Part shown: positions 12,652 through 20,045 of the stretch, piece by piece
Layout of the letters: every line of letters begins with the position of its first letter
Numbering within the stretch: the first letter of the stretch is position 1
IMG/VR virus record: IMGVR_UViG_3300046457_000211
Coordinates: 1 to 25,042 of that record
Strand: one strand, 5' to 3'
Source of the DNA: a virus
DNA: 25,042 bases
The notes under the pieces: model-generated
Told to the model about the DNA's origin: nothing
The model's database searches: none
The model's input: only the letters and a program-made list of their open reading frames with translations
Translations under genes and position numbers: made by a program

Positions 12652-12816
12652 TCAAAGCGTATAGGTTCGCGCCAGCACCTCAGAAGTCACCGCCCTGCGA
12701 GCAGCCTGTCCCTCATAGCGCCGCTCACACTCGGCGACGCGCGCCCATAGATCGGCAATCGCTCGCTCGTCCACCGTTCGCCGCTTTGCCGCCGCGATCA
12801 ATTCGAGAACCGTCAT
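12652..12816 (-). CDS. 54-aa small gene coupled to the helicase gene
   Basis: The reading frame starts at ATG 12816, one base after the helicase TGA (TGA-T-ATG), with AGGAG 12 nt upstream inside the helicase end, and stops at TGA 12654-12652. The product is short, charged and helical: MTVLELIAAAKRRTVDERAI, then LWARVAECERRYEGQ and an RRAVTSEVLARTYTL end. There are no metal or membrane motifs. The tight junction argues for translation together with the helicase, so it could be a partner or regulator of that protein (inference). It fills most of the gap between the helicase and the terminator hairpin. Confidence 0.65.
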   Translation of the reverse strand: MTVLELIAAAKRRTVDERAIADLWARVAECERRYEGQAARRAVTSEVLARTYTL

Positions 12817-12817
12817 A

Positions 12818-15800
12818 TCAGAACAGCGCTCCTTGCTCTTCGTCCACCTTCTGAGCGTGCAGGAACGACGCGAGCCCCGTATCGTCCATGCCCTCGAGCG
12901 GCGACGTCATGAGCTCGCGCAGCACGTACTTCTTCGCGAGCCGCTCGCGAGCCTTCGCCACCGACGCATGGCGCGGCACATGATCGATTAGCTCGATCGC
13001 GTTCTTCTGCCCGATGCGATTGATCCGCCCCTGCCGCTGCGCGTGCACCATCGCCGTGTCCGGCGTATCGTAATTCACCAGCCAGTTACCCGACTGGAGA
13101 TTCGCGCCGGTCGCGGCCGCATCGGAGCAGACCACGATATCGGCCTTGCGCTCGCCGCTGTCAGGATTGAACGCCTGAATCTTCGCCGCCTTCTCTGCGC
13201 TCGAATCGGAGCCCGTAATCGTCACGACGCGATGCCCTTCGGCCTCGAGCCGCGCGCGCAGATTCTCGACGGCGCGGCGCGACGTGGCGAACACGACGCC
13301 CGGCTTGCCCTTGCGCTTCGCCGCCTCTTGCGCGACGCGATCCAGACCGGCGGCTTGCGGATGATCGTAGATGATCGAGCGCTCGGCGGCATTGCGCAGG
13401 AGCCCCGCCGACTTGCCGAGCTCGTGCGCGATCGCCTCGTGCTGATCGGCGGGCACGCCATCGAACATATGCGGCGCGAGCGCCTTGACCGCGCCGACGT
13501 CGAGATCGCCCATCAAGCGGCTGATTTTCACCTTGCCGAGATTCGAGTCGAGCGCCTTGAGCGCGGCGTGCTGCGCGTCGGATAGGTCCGTATGCGCCTC
13601 GCTGCGCGTGACCGGCACGTCCGGCTTGATGCTTGCCGTGTAGAGATGCCGCGCCATCTCGCGCTTGAGCCCGTCCTTCGCCGCGATCGTATCGCCGCCA
13701 TACATGCGCATGAACGCGCCGCGATCGTTGTAGCGCGCCGGGTCCATCTTCTGAAGCAGGCTGAAAATCTCCGACGCGTCATTCTTGACTGGATCGCCGG
13801 TCGCGTGCACGTAATACGGCTCGGCGTCGCCGTGCTTATCGGTCAGCGCCGCGACCGTGTGCGACAGCGTCGAATCCTCTTTCCCCTCGCGATCGAGCAG
13901 ACCGTGCGCCTCATCGGCCATGATGAAGTCGAAGTCGATGCCGTGCTTCGCGAGCGCGCCGCGCACGTAGGCGGCCCGCTCGGCGCGATCCATGCCGCGC
14001 ATTTTCTCGGCGGCCGCTTCCGGCGTGATGCCGTCATGCTCGGCGGCCATGTGCAGCACGTCATCGCGAAGCGCCTGATGCGTCACCACCGTGAAGTGGT
14101 TTTCCGGGTCTTTGTACGCGGCCATGCGGCTTTCGCGCGTGCCGCCGGGCTCGCAATGCCACTTGAAGGCGCCCGCTTTCAGGAAGCGCAGCGCTTCGGC
14201 GCCGAATTGGCCCTGAACGATCGACGGCACCGCGAACAGCCCCTTCTTGACCTTGCCTTCGCCGTGGAGCTGCGCGAACGCACCGAGCCCAATGCCCGTC
14301 TTACCCGAGCCGACACCGAAGCCGAGCGCGACGCGCTTGTTCGCGCCGATCATCTTGATTGCGCGCTGCCGCTTAGCGCCTTCCGGCCCGCTCATCGATG
14401 CGTGGAAGAGCTTGACCGGCTGCCCCGGCTTGAAGCCGCCGCCGATCGCCTGAATGACGCTCGCGAGCTTGTTCTCGGCCGCGTGCCCGATCGTGCGGCG
14501 CTCATCGGCCGCGAGCGGCTTCTCTTCGTGCGTTTCCGGCTCGTCGTCGGAGCTGAAGAAGCCCATCTGCGCCTGTTCGAACGCGGCCTTCTGTTCTTTC
14601 ACCGCGTCGAGCTTGTCCTTGACGCTGCCCGACTGGAATTTGCCGTCCGCGCCCTTCTGAAGCCCGGCGATGAGCGACTTTTCCTTCGCGATGCGCTCTT
14701 CGCGCGCCGCTGGATCAACCGCGTCGAGATGGTTCAGGTTGTTCCGGATGACCGTGCGCCCGAGCTTGAGCGGCGCGTCGGCGTGGAGCGTGTTGTATGC
14801 CTTCGCGAATTCGTCCGTCACGCGCGAGCGGATCAAGTCCTGAATCGCCTCGTAGGCTTTCGGCTGCGATCGCAGTTGCTTCGCGTAGTCGTCCCACGTC
14901 AGCCCGGCGGCCTTGATGTTGCCCGCGAGCTCATCGCGCGCCGACGCCCAAGCGGACCAGCTCGGATTCTCCGACTCTTCGCCGAACATGTCCGTCACCG
15001 TCTTTTCGGGCTCGTCCTGCATGAGCTTGTCGTACTGCGCGAGCATCGACGCGCGTTCGGGCGAATCGTGCGCGACGTTCTTGTGGAACCATGCGCGCAG
15101 CGCGGCCCTATCCGCGCGCGTGAGGCTGCCGATTGCCTTGTAGGCGACAACGCCCTCAGGCACGGCCGCGAGCGCCCTGTGCGCGGCGTCTTGCGCCTTG
15201 TCGTCGGCTTCGAACGCCTGTTTGTTCAGCGTGGAGCGCTGCCCGCCCCAATGCGACGCCACGAACGCGTCAGCATAGCCATCGAAGAGCGGCGCGAGCT
15301 GTTCGGCGCGCTGGAGTTGCTTGCCGTCGAGCTTGTTCGGCGCTACCGCGTCAAGAGCAGCACGGTATTCGTCGCTTCGAGCGGCTCCGACTTTGTCGAA
15401 GAATGCCGCCGATTGCACGTCCGACAGGATATCGGCGGGCGCGTCGCCGTCCGCATACCGGCCCCCGATATAGTCGCGCAGCGATGCCTGCAGATCGTCC
15501 GCCTTGCCGTCGAACGGCTTCGCAAGCCGTTGAGCCACGCCAGCATCGAGCTTGAGCGCCAGATCAGCGCGATTTGCAAAGCCCTGAGGAAGCCAGTTCG
15601 CCTCATCGTGTTTCCCCTCCATGATGTCAAGATTGCGCCGCACGCGGGCAATGCCCTCGTGATCCACGTTGCGCGCGAGCTTGTCGAGCCCCGACGCATT
15701 GAGCGTCAGGAACACGTTCACGCCGGTTCGCTCCAGCTTGTAATCGCCCGGCACCATGCCGAGCGCGCGCACCTGACGCACAGCCGACTCGAGCGGCGCG

Positions 15801-17875
15801 CGACCGAGCGACACGGTCAGACTGTTGCGCTGGCGCTCCTTCATCGCCGCCACGAGCGCGGCATTGGCTTCCATCTCGCCCAACGACATGCCGAGCACCT
15901 TGTCAGCCGCCGCGAGCGCTTCTGTGCGCCGCTTGTTGATGCCGACCTTCGTCACGACGTCGTCAGCCCCGTCAGCGGCCTGCATTTCGAGCTTGGCGGC
16001 CTCTTCGTGAAGCTGCTTGACCTGATCGAGCGCCGCGCCCGCCACGCTCATATAGCGCTGCTTGTGGAAATCGGCGAACTGATCGGCCATCTCGTCGGCG
16101 CGATCGTCGCCAAGATCGGCACGCAAGCGGCGCGCGAGCACCTGAGCGGCCCCGGCCATGCCGAGCACGTCCACCACCGAGCGATCCACGAGCGAGGCGC
16201 CAGCGGCCGCCTGAGACAGCGCATTGAGCGCATTGAAGGCGCCTGCCGTCGCGTGCGTGCCGAGCGTCTCTTCGGTCGATTTGCTCACTTCGGCGAGGAA
16301 TGAGCGCGTAGACAGCGTCGCGAGCTCGTCCTTGAGCGCCTCTTGTGCCTGCTGAGCCGTCGCCGGATGCACCTCGAGGACATACGCCTGCGGCTCGACG
16401 TCGCGCGCCTGATCGACGTCACGCGATGCCTTGCGCGCGGCCGCGACGACCGCCTGCATTTTCTTCTGCGCGACCAGCAGCGCCGCCGCCTGTTTCGCCT
16501 GGACGACTTGCGGCTTCAGATCGGGCTTCTGGAGCTGCGCGGCCGCAATCTCCGCGTCGATTTTCTCGGCTTGGATCTGTTTCGAGTCCTGTGCGGCCTG
16601 TTCCGCTGCCGCCTGTACGTCGTCCTTGCCCTGTATCGCCTTGACCTCGTCGGCGAGCCCCTCTTCTGTCAGCCCCGCCTTTTCCGCCCGAACCTTGAAA
16701 TCCGGCGCGAGCCCGTTCTCGTTCACCGGCTTGACCGCGTCAAGATCAGCCACCGACAAGACCGCCGCGTCATCACTGACAAGCGGCACGTCCGGCCCGA
16801 ATGCCTTGTCGATTTGCTCTGGATCAGCCAACAGCGCTTGTCTCTGGAGCCCGACAGCGGCCTTCGCTTTCGCCAGAAGCTCGGCGTGATAAGCCTCTGC
16901 GGCCTTTTTTGCGGCCTTGTCGGACAAGCCTTGTAGCTGCGCCGCTGGCAGTGAGAGCGAATCCGCGCCCCATCCCATTGCTTCAGCGACAGTCGAGATG
17001 AAGTCGTTCTCGGCTTGGCGTCTCTGATCCTTTATCTGCTGGCGAACAAGCTGCTTGGCTTCGTGCGTGCCGTTGAGCTTGTCCTGCTTGACCTGAGCTT
17101 GTCGCGCCTCCCTGTTTGCGGCTTGTCGTTCAGCGCTTTCTTGTCGATACTCGCTTTCCGACTTGACGCCACGCAGCTTCAGGTAGTTGAGCTTCCCACC
17201 CGCACCACCGATAACGTGCATCACCCCCGAGCCGTGGTGCGTCTCCTGCACGAGCACCGGCACCCCCTTGGAGCCTTCCCCATGCGGATGCACCGTAATC
17301 CACCGTGCGCCCGCTGGAATCGCCTCTGTGCTCCCCTCTGCCTTCTGGAGTATCTCTCCCCTGTGGGAATGGTCCTCTTCGGCCTCAGGCGTCAAATTTG
17401 ACCCTAGCCGAATCCGCCCGGCGTCATCCACCACGAAGCGCGGCTCGACGGCTTGACGCGGCTGTACGGCCATATCCGGATATTTCGGCGCGAGGACCGA
17501 CCAATCGAACGGAACGCCAATGAGCGGCGTGTCCGCATCGCTTCCCCTGTACGGCGTGAGCGCTGGCAGATCGCCCGCGAGCGCCTTGCGCATCACGCGC
17601 ACCGGCTCGAAATGCGTCACGCGCCGCGCCCCGATATCGTCCACCGTGGGCACCGGCTCCAGCTCTACGGCCCAATGCCCGGCAGCAACCACCAGCCGTG
17701 CGCAGAACTCCCCCGCCCCACTCTTACGCATCCACCCGCATGCATCGGCATTCGCCAGCACGCGCGCCACGTCTGAGCTTTTTAACTGATTGGTTAATGA
17801 CACAGCGAACGAGAACGCGAGCGCACCGTCGCGGAGCTGATAGGCGGAATCGGTTTGATAGGTCATAGCGGCCAT
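12818..17875 (-). CDS. Giant SF2/SNF2-like DEAH helicase-domain protein
   Basis: 1685 aa. The C-terminal third is a superfamily 2 helicase/translocase. Walker A GVGSGKTG is near 1188-1194, DEAH is at 1321-1324, a motif III-like HATGDP follows, then domain 2 with VVFATSRRAVENLRARLE and VVCSDAAATGANLQ, and motif VI QRQGRINRIGQ near 1614-1624. The IGQ ending of motif VI and the overall layout resemble SNF2-type translocases. Residues 190-238 hold a repeated-looking glycine-rich block (HPHGEGSKGVPVLV ... HVIGGAGGKLNYLKL) also familiar from large phage proteins. About 240-1130 is helical and Ala/Gln/Lys-rich. DarB-like antirestriction proteins carry such helicases and can be injected with phage DNA; the parallel is inference, and no methyltransferase domain is present here. 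Start choice between Met1 and Met4 is unresolved, as neither has a clear ribosome-binding site. Confidence 0.9.
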   Translation of the reverse strand: MAAMTYQTDSAYQLRDGALAFSFAVSLTNQLKSSDVARVLANADACGWMRKSGAGEFCARLVVAAGHWAVELEPVPTVDDIGARRVTHFEPVRVMRKALAGDLPALTPYRGSDADTPLIGVPFDWSVLAPKYPDMAVQPRQAVEPRFVVDDAGRIRLGSNLTPEAEEDHSHRGEILQKAEGSTEAIPAGARWITVHPHGEGSKGVPVLVQETHHGSGVMHVIGGAGGKLNYLKLRGVKSESEYRQESAERQAANREARQAQVKQDKLNGTHEAKQLVRQQIKDQRRQAENDFISTVAEAMGWGADSLSLPAAQLQGLSDKAAKKAAEAYHAELLAKAKAAVGLQRQALLADPEQIDKAFGPDVPLVSDDAAVLSVADLDAVKPVNENGLAPDFKVRAEKAGLTEEGLADEVKAIQGKDDVQAAAEQAAQDSKQIQAEKIDAEIAAAQLQKPDLKPQVVQAKQAAALLVAQKKMQAVVAAARKASRDVDQARDVEPQAYVLEVHPATAQQAQEALKDELATLSTRSFLAEVSKSTEETLGTHATAGAFNALNALSQAAAGASLVDRSVVDVLGMAGAAQVLARRLRADLGDDRADEMADQFADFHKQRYMSVAGAALDQVKQLHEEAAKLEMQAADGADDVVTKVGINKRRTEALAAADKVLGMSLGEMEANAALVAAMKERQRNSLTVSLGRAPLESAVRQVRALGMVPGDYKLERTGVNVFLTLNASGLDKLARNVDHEGIARVRRNLDIMEGKHDEANWLPQGFANRADLALKLDAGVAQRLAKPFDGKADDLQASLRDYIGGRYADGDAPADILSDVQSAAFFDKVGAARSDEYRAALDAVAPNKLDGKQLQRAEQLAPLFDGYADAFVASHWGGQRSTLNKQAFEADDKAQDAAHRALAAVPEGVVAYKAIGSLTRADRAALRAWFHKNVAHDSPERASMLAQYDKLMQDEPEKTVTDMFGEESENPSWSAWASARDELAGNIKAAGLTWDDYAKQLRSQPKAYEAIQDLIRSRVTDEFAKAYNTLHADAPLKLGRTVIRNNLNHLDAVDPAAREERIAKEKSLIAGLQKGADGKFQSGSVKDKLDAVKEQKAAFEQAQMGFFSSDDEPETHEEKPLAADERRTIGHAAENKLASVIQAIGGGFKPGQPVKLFHASMSGPEGAKRQRAIKMIGANKRVALGFGVGSGKTGIGLGAFAQLHGEGKVKKGLFAVPSIVQGQFGAEALRFLKAGAFKWHCEPGGTRESRMAAYKDPENHFTVVTHQALRDDVLHMAAEHDGITPEAAAEKMRGMDRAERAAYVRGALAKHGIDFDFIMADEAHGLLDREGKEDSTLSHTVAALTDKHGDAEPYYVHATGDPVKNDASEIFSLLQKMDPARYNDRGAFMRMYGGDTIAAKDGLKREMARHLYTASIKPDVPVTRSEAHTDLSDAQHAALKALDSNLGKVKISRLMGDLDVGAVKALAPHMFDGVPADQHEAIAHELGKSAGLLRNAAERSIIYDHPQAAGLDRVAQEAAKRKGKPGVVFATSRRAVENLRARLEAEGHRVVTITGSDSSAEKAAKIQAFNPDSGERKADIVVCSDAAATGANLQSGNWLVNYDTPDTAMVHAQRQGRINRIGQKNAIELIDHVPRHASVAKARERLAKKYVLRELMTSPLEGMDDTGLASFLHAQKVDEEQGALF

Positions 17876-17925
17876 TGTCGAGTCACGACCGCGCCCGTAT
17901 CACGACTTTCCGCCGGGTCAATAGT

Positions 17926-17990
17926 TATACCTATGGGGTAAAATAAAGTTGCTCTACCCCCTTGCGTTCGTCTGGTTAGTCGCCTAATAT
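17926..17990 (+). promoter_or_regulatory. AB-type promoter 2, shared with the divergent helicase start
   Basis: Site A TATACC-TATGG-GGTAAA is at 17926-17942, -35 TTGCGT at 17962-17967, a 17-bp spacer, and -10 TAATAT at 17985-17990. Site B TTAG-TCGC-CTAA is at 17976-17987. The A centre is 51 bp before the -10 (about -63). On the minus strand, toward the helicase, site A overlaps a -10-like TATAAC, but no good -35 lies 17 bp above it. So one site may govern both directions. The plus transcript starts the block of small genes at 18027. Confidence 0.88.
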
Positions 17991-18026
17991 CACTACATCG
18001 ACGCAGCCACTAACAAAGAGCCCACC

Positions 18027-18281
18027 ATGAACGAAAAGCAAGCAATCGAATTCGCAAGCGAGCACGCAATCCCCGTAGGCGTGGACCGCGTTCGCCGAAT
18101 CAAGGTGAAAGGCAGTTGGACGCGCGAATTTTCGTTCACGGTCGGGAACCTCACCGTTAAGCGCCGACTCGGCGAGGACACATGGCAAGCGCTCGGCCGC
18201 TCGGAAAGATTCAAGCGCGGCGAAGCGATCGAGAAATGCGTGCGCCACCTTCTCAACGCCGAAAGCGACCAATCCGAGTAA
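18027..18281 (+). CDS. Small phage protein, function unknown
   Basis: 84 aa, first gene behind promoter 2, ATG 18027 with AAAGAG about 8 nt upstream. Sequence: an N-terminal helix (EKQAIEFASEHAI), a basic beta block (VDRVRRIKVKGSWTREFSFTVGNLTVKRRLG, about 20-50), then a helix (GEAIEKCVRHLLNAES). This alpha-beta-alpha layout with a basic sheet could bind nucleic acid, but no family is recognised. A strong hairpin-terminator follows immediately, so part of the transcripts probably end after this single gene. Confidence 0.8.
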   Translation: MNEKQAIEFASEHAIPVGVDRVRRIKVKGSWTREFSFTVGNLTVKRRLGEDTWQALGRSERFKRGEAIEKCVRHLLNAESDQSE

Positions 18282-18285
18282 GCCC

Positions 18286-18307
18286 AAGCCCGCCGCGCGC
18301 GGGCTTT
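18286..18307 (+). terminator. Hairpin terminator after the 18027 gene
   Basis: AAGCCCGC (18286-18293) pairs with GCGGGCTT (18299-18306) around a 5-nt loop and runs into TTTGTC. The stem is perfect and GC-rich, but the U-tract is only three bases, so termination may be partial and read-through could feed the gene at 18335, which has no recognisable promoter of its own. Confidence 0.72.
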
Positions 18308-18340
18308 GTCGGTACCAGACACCGGAGCCGCACCATGACC
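18305..18340 (+). repeat. Duplicated leader sequence, copy 1
   Basis: The 36-bp stretch beginning TTTGTCGGTACCAGA and ending GGAGCCGCACCATGACC is repeated at 18894-18930 with one substitution and one inserted C. In both places it directly follows a GC hairpin, and it carries the ribosome-binding site (GGAG), the ATG and the second codon of the next gene. It therefore looks like a duplicated translation-initiation leader. Confidence 0.85.
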
Positions 18341-18655
18341 ATCTACTACCACCCGCGCGTAATGAAATTCGAGTCCTCCCACGCTCGGCAAGACGAACGT
18401 GCGAAGGCGCTCGGCATCGTCATCAACCGAACCGGCGTGACCGCGAGCGACGCGACGGTCGTCATCTCGTATGAGAAGTACACCGCCGACTATCGCACCG
18501 TGCGCGAGCGCCCCTTCGTCGTCTACAGCCGCCACACCGGCACACGCACCTACCGCAGCGCGTTCGCGACGCTCGATGGAGCGGCGAAGGCAGCCCACAA
18601 GATCGAAGCGGCCATGAGAGCCGCCACCCAACCCGGAGCCCCTAGATCGGAATGA
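18335..18655 (+). CDS. Hypothetical phage protein
   Basis: 106 aa from ATG 18335, with CGGAG in the duplicated leader 8 nt upstream. It begins MTIYYHPRVMKFESSHARQDERAKALGIVINRTG and continues with a beta part (DATVVISYEKYTADYRTVRERPFVVYSRHTGTRTYRSAFATLDGAAKAA, about 44-92) and a helical end. The middle is reminiscent of small phage beta proteins in which a V-x-x-R-x-T-G-T-R-x-Y segment precedes a helix. An in-frame opening upstream lies under the previous gene and terminator and is rejected. It ends in ATGA overlap with the RMF-like gene. Confidence 0.8.
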   Translation: MTIYYHPRVMKFESSHARQDERAKALGIVINRTGVTASDATVVISYEKYTADYRTVRERPFVVYSRHTGTRTYRSAFATLDGAAKAAHKIEAAMRAATQPGAPRSE

Positions 18656-18870
18656 CCAAACCAAAACAGAGCCCATCGGAACGCCGCTTCTCGTGGTTCC
18701 TGCATATCGGCACCTGCTACAAGCGCGGCTATGAGGCGCAGCAAGCGGGCGAGCCGTACGAATCGCCATACCGCACCGGCTCAGGCGTGCAGCAGCAGAG
18801 GCGCGGCGCATGGGAACGCGGATACAAGCGCGCGGCGCAAGGACTCCCGCTCGATGACTCTAACGGCTAA
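18652..18870 (+). CDS. RMF/CrpP-like small protein (candidate ribosome-modulation factor relative)
   Basis: 72 aa from ATG 18652 (ATGA overlap). Its arrangement is like that of ribosome modulation factor: a basic start, RGYEAQQAG (25-33, RMF has RGYQAGIAG), a PY pair (39-40, as in RMF CPY), then a QQRRGAWERGYKRA helix (48-61, RMF has QRSQWLGGWREA). RMF dimerises stationary-phase 70S ribosomes in gammaproteobacteria. The related CrpP fold also occurs on mobile elements. The match is by pattern over about 45 residues and lacks the RMF cysteine before PY, so a different role is possible. If correct, the phage might act on host translation. Confidence 0.72.
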   Translation: MTKPKQSPSERRFSWFLHIGTCYKRGYEAQQAGEPYESPYRTGSGVQQQRRGAWERGYKRAAQGLPLDDSNG

Positions 18871-18876
18871 CCCCTC

Positions 18877-18896
18877 ACCCCGCCCCGGCGGGGTTT
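18877..18896 (+). terminator. Hairpin terminator after the RMF-like gene
   Basis: ACCCCGC (18877-18883) pairs with GCGGGGT (18888-18894) around a 4-nt loop, followed by TTTGTC. It closely mimics the arrangement at 18286, and both are followed by the same leader. The short U-tract suggests partial termination. Confidence 0.7.
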
Positions 18897-18930
18897 GTCG
18901 GTACCAGATACCCGGAGCCGCACCATGACC
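18894..18930 (+). repeat. Duplicated leader sequence, copy 2
   Basis: Second copy of the leader at 18305-18340, differing by one C-to-T change and one extra C. It supplies GGAG and the ATG of the gene at 18925. The protein-coding regions downstream of the two copies are not similar apart from Met-Thr, so the duplication is confined to the leader. Confidence 0.85.
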
Positions 18931-19170
18931 AACCGAGATATTCAGATCGACAACGAGCACGGCGGATTCTTCCTCTACGACGCCAACGAGCCCGACACCG
19001 CGCCCGCGCTCGCGCGCCGCATCCCGACCGAAGCCGACGCAAAGCGCTTCGCCGCAGTGGATCAACTGCTCGACGTCGCGCGTCGCGTCGCCGCGCTGGA
19101 CGCTTGGCAGCAAGTACCGCCCGAACTGATCGAACAAGCGGAGCAAGCCGTAAAGGCCGCCGCCAAGTAA
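18925..19170 (+). CDS. Small acidic phage protein, function unknown
   Basis: 81 aa from ATG 18925, chosen because the GGAG of the duplicated leader lies 8 nt upstream; an in-frame TTG at 18895 would start inside the hairpin. It opens MTNRDIQIDNEHGGFFLYDANEPDTAPALARRIPTEADAKRF, then helices (VDQLLDVARRVAALDAW, ELIEQAEQAVKAAAK). The first half is acidic and probably extended, the second a helical pair. No metal or catalytic motif is seen. It is not recognised as a known family. Confidence 0.78.
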   Translation: MTNRDIQIDNEHGGFFLYDANEPDTAPALARRIPTEADAKRFAAVDQLLDVARRVAALDAWQQVPPELIEQAEQAVKAAAK

Positions 19171-19180
19171 GGAGCCCACC

Positions 19181-19573
19181 ATGCCCACCATCACCCGCAC
19201 CGATGCGGCCACCGGCAAAGCAGTCGCGCCGCTCATCACCAACGAAACGCTCATGCTCGGCGAGCGCTTCCGCCTGATCGGCAACACGACGGTTTTCGAA
19301 GCCGTGGCGCTGCGCAGCATTCTCGGACAGCCCGCCGTTGACGGCCTGAGCCTGTGCGGCAAGTTCCGCACGACTGCGCGCATCGTGGACACGGCGCAAG
19401 TCGGCCCGAGGCGCCTTTACTGCGAAGGCCACAGCCACAAGCTCGGCTACGTCATCCGCTACGAGCTGAGCAACGCCGCGCCTGTGCGCCATTACCGCGA
19501 CCTTCGCCGCGCGCGCCGCTTCATGGATCGCTACAACCGACTGTGCGAACGCGCAGCAGCACGGAGCCACTAA
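19181..19573 (+). CDS. Hypothetical phage protein
   Basis: 130 aa from ATG 19181 with AAGGAG 7 nt upstream, a strong site overlapping the previous stop. The first half is beta-rich (GERFRLIGNTTVFEAVALRSILG, CGKFRTTARIVDTAQVGPRRLYCEGHSHKLGYVIRYEL, about 27-97). The end is a basic helix (RDLRRARRFMDRYNRLCERAAARSH). This layout, a beta domain followed by a basic helix, may bind nucleic acid, but no hallmark is present. Three cysteines are spread out and do not form a zinc motif. Not recognised. Confidence 0.8.
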   Translation: MPTITRTDAATGKAVAPLITNETLMLGERFRLIGNTTVFEAVALRSILGQPAVDGLSLCGKFRTTARIVDTAQVGPRRLYCEGHSHKLGYVIRYELSNAAPVRHYRDLRRARRFMDRYNRLCERAAARSH

Positions 19574-19577
19574 CACC

Positions 19578-19778
19578 ATGACGAAGCCAGCAATGGCCCT
19601 TACGTGGCGCGGAGAGACGCCCCGCCCGATCGGCCGCGACGCCGCCGCCCGCGTCATTCGCGGCAACCGCCGCGCCGCGCCCGAGCTGCGCATCGAAGTG
19701 AAGCGCATCCACCGCGAGACGTACATCACGAGCACTTTTCTCGGCGTCGGCTGCTGCATCCACCGTGCCGACCGGTAA
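19578..19778 (+). CDS. Small basic phage protein
   Basis: 66 aa from ATG 19578, with CGGAGCC about 13 nt upstream, somewhat far but the best available. It is strongly basic: RRAAPELRIEVKRIHRETYITSTFLGVGCCIHRADR in the second half, and TWRGETPRPIGRDAAARVIRGNRR before it. The paired cysteines at 58-59 in VGCCIHR are notable. A small basic protein like this could bind nucleic acid. It is the least certain coding call in this block, as its composition is close to that of shadow frames, but spacing and start fit the row of genes. Confidence 0.65.
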   Translation: MTKPAMALTWRGETPRPIGRDAAARVIRGNRRAAPELRIEVKRIHRETYITSTFLGVGCCIHRADR

Positions 19779-19813
19779 CGCCTGATCCAAAACAAGAACA
19801 GGGAGCCCCCACC

Positions 19814-20029
19814 ATGTCTAAAGCGACCACCCGAGCCGCTCTTACGCTCCAGCACTGCGAGAGCATGCGCAAGCTGCAACGCGCGACCATCAAGCAGCTT
19901 GAGCGCGCCATCATGGGCGCGACGACGTTACCGGCGGCGCAAGCCGAAGTCCGGATCATTTGCGACGCGCTGCACCGCGCGCACATGGACGCGGAGACGC
20001 TCTTCCGCAAGCGGCTCGCGGGGCTTTGA
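19814..20029 (+). CDS. Small helical phage protein
   Basis: 71 aa from ATG 19814 with GGGAG 9 nt upstream; the in-frame opening upstream of it is under the previous gene. It is almost entirely helix: TRAALTLQHCESMRKLQRATIKQLERAIMG (5-34), then AAQAEVRIICDALHRAHMDAETLFRKRLAGL. The look is of a two-helix hairpin. Two cysteines are far apart. The stop is followed by an AT-richer gap before the next gene at 20124. No family recognised. Confidence 0.78.
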   Translation: MSKATTRAALTLQHCESMRKLQRATIKQLERAIMGATTLPAAQAEVRIICDALHRAHMDAETLFRKRLAGL

Positions 20030-20030
20030 T

Positions 20031-20045
20031 TCGGATACATTCCGA
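20031..20045. repeat. Short perfect inverted repeat in the 20030-20123 gap
   Basis: TCGGA-TACAT-TCCGA is a 5-5-5 inverted repeat just after the previous stop. The rest of the gap is AT-richer than its surroundings, with TAAGATACATAAT further on, but no -35/-10 pair of decent quality and no copy of sites A or B. It may be an unrelated operator or part of a weak promoter. Confidence 0.4.

Noticed and set aside
13592-16303. A 903-codon open frame on the plus strand opposite the helicase gene
   Set aside because: It is the antisense mirror of a GC-rich, Ala/Arg/Glu-coding gene; the product is Arg/His/Val-rich low-complexity sequence without domain motifs, and the opposite strand encodes an unmistakable SF2 helicase over the same bases.
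18895-19170. TTG at 18895 as start of the gene at 18925
   Set aside because: It falls within the tail of the 18877 hairpin and ignores the GGAG-ATG spacing of the duplicated leader.
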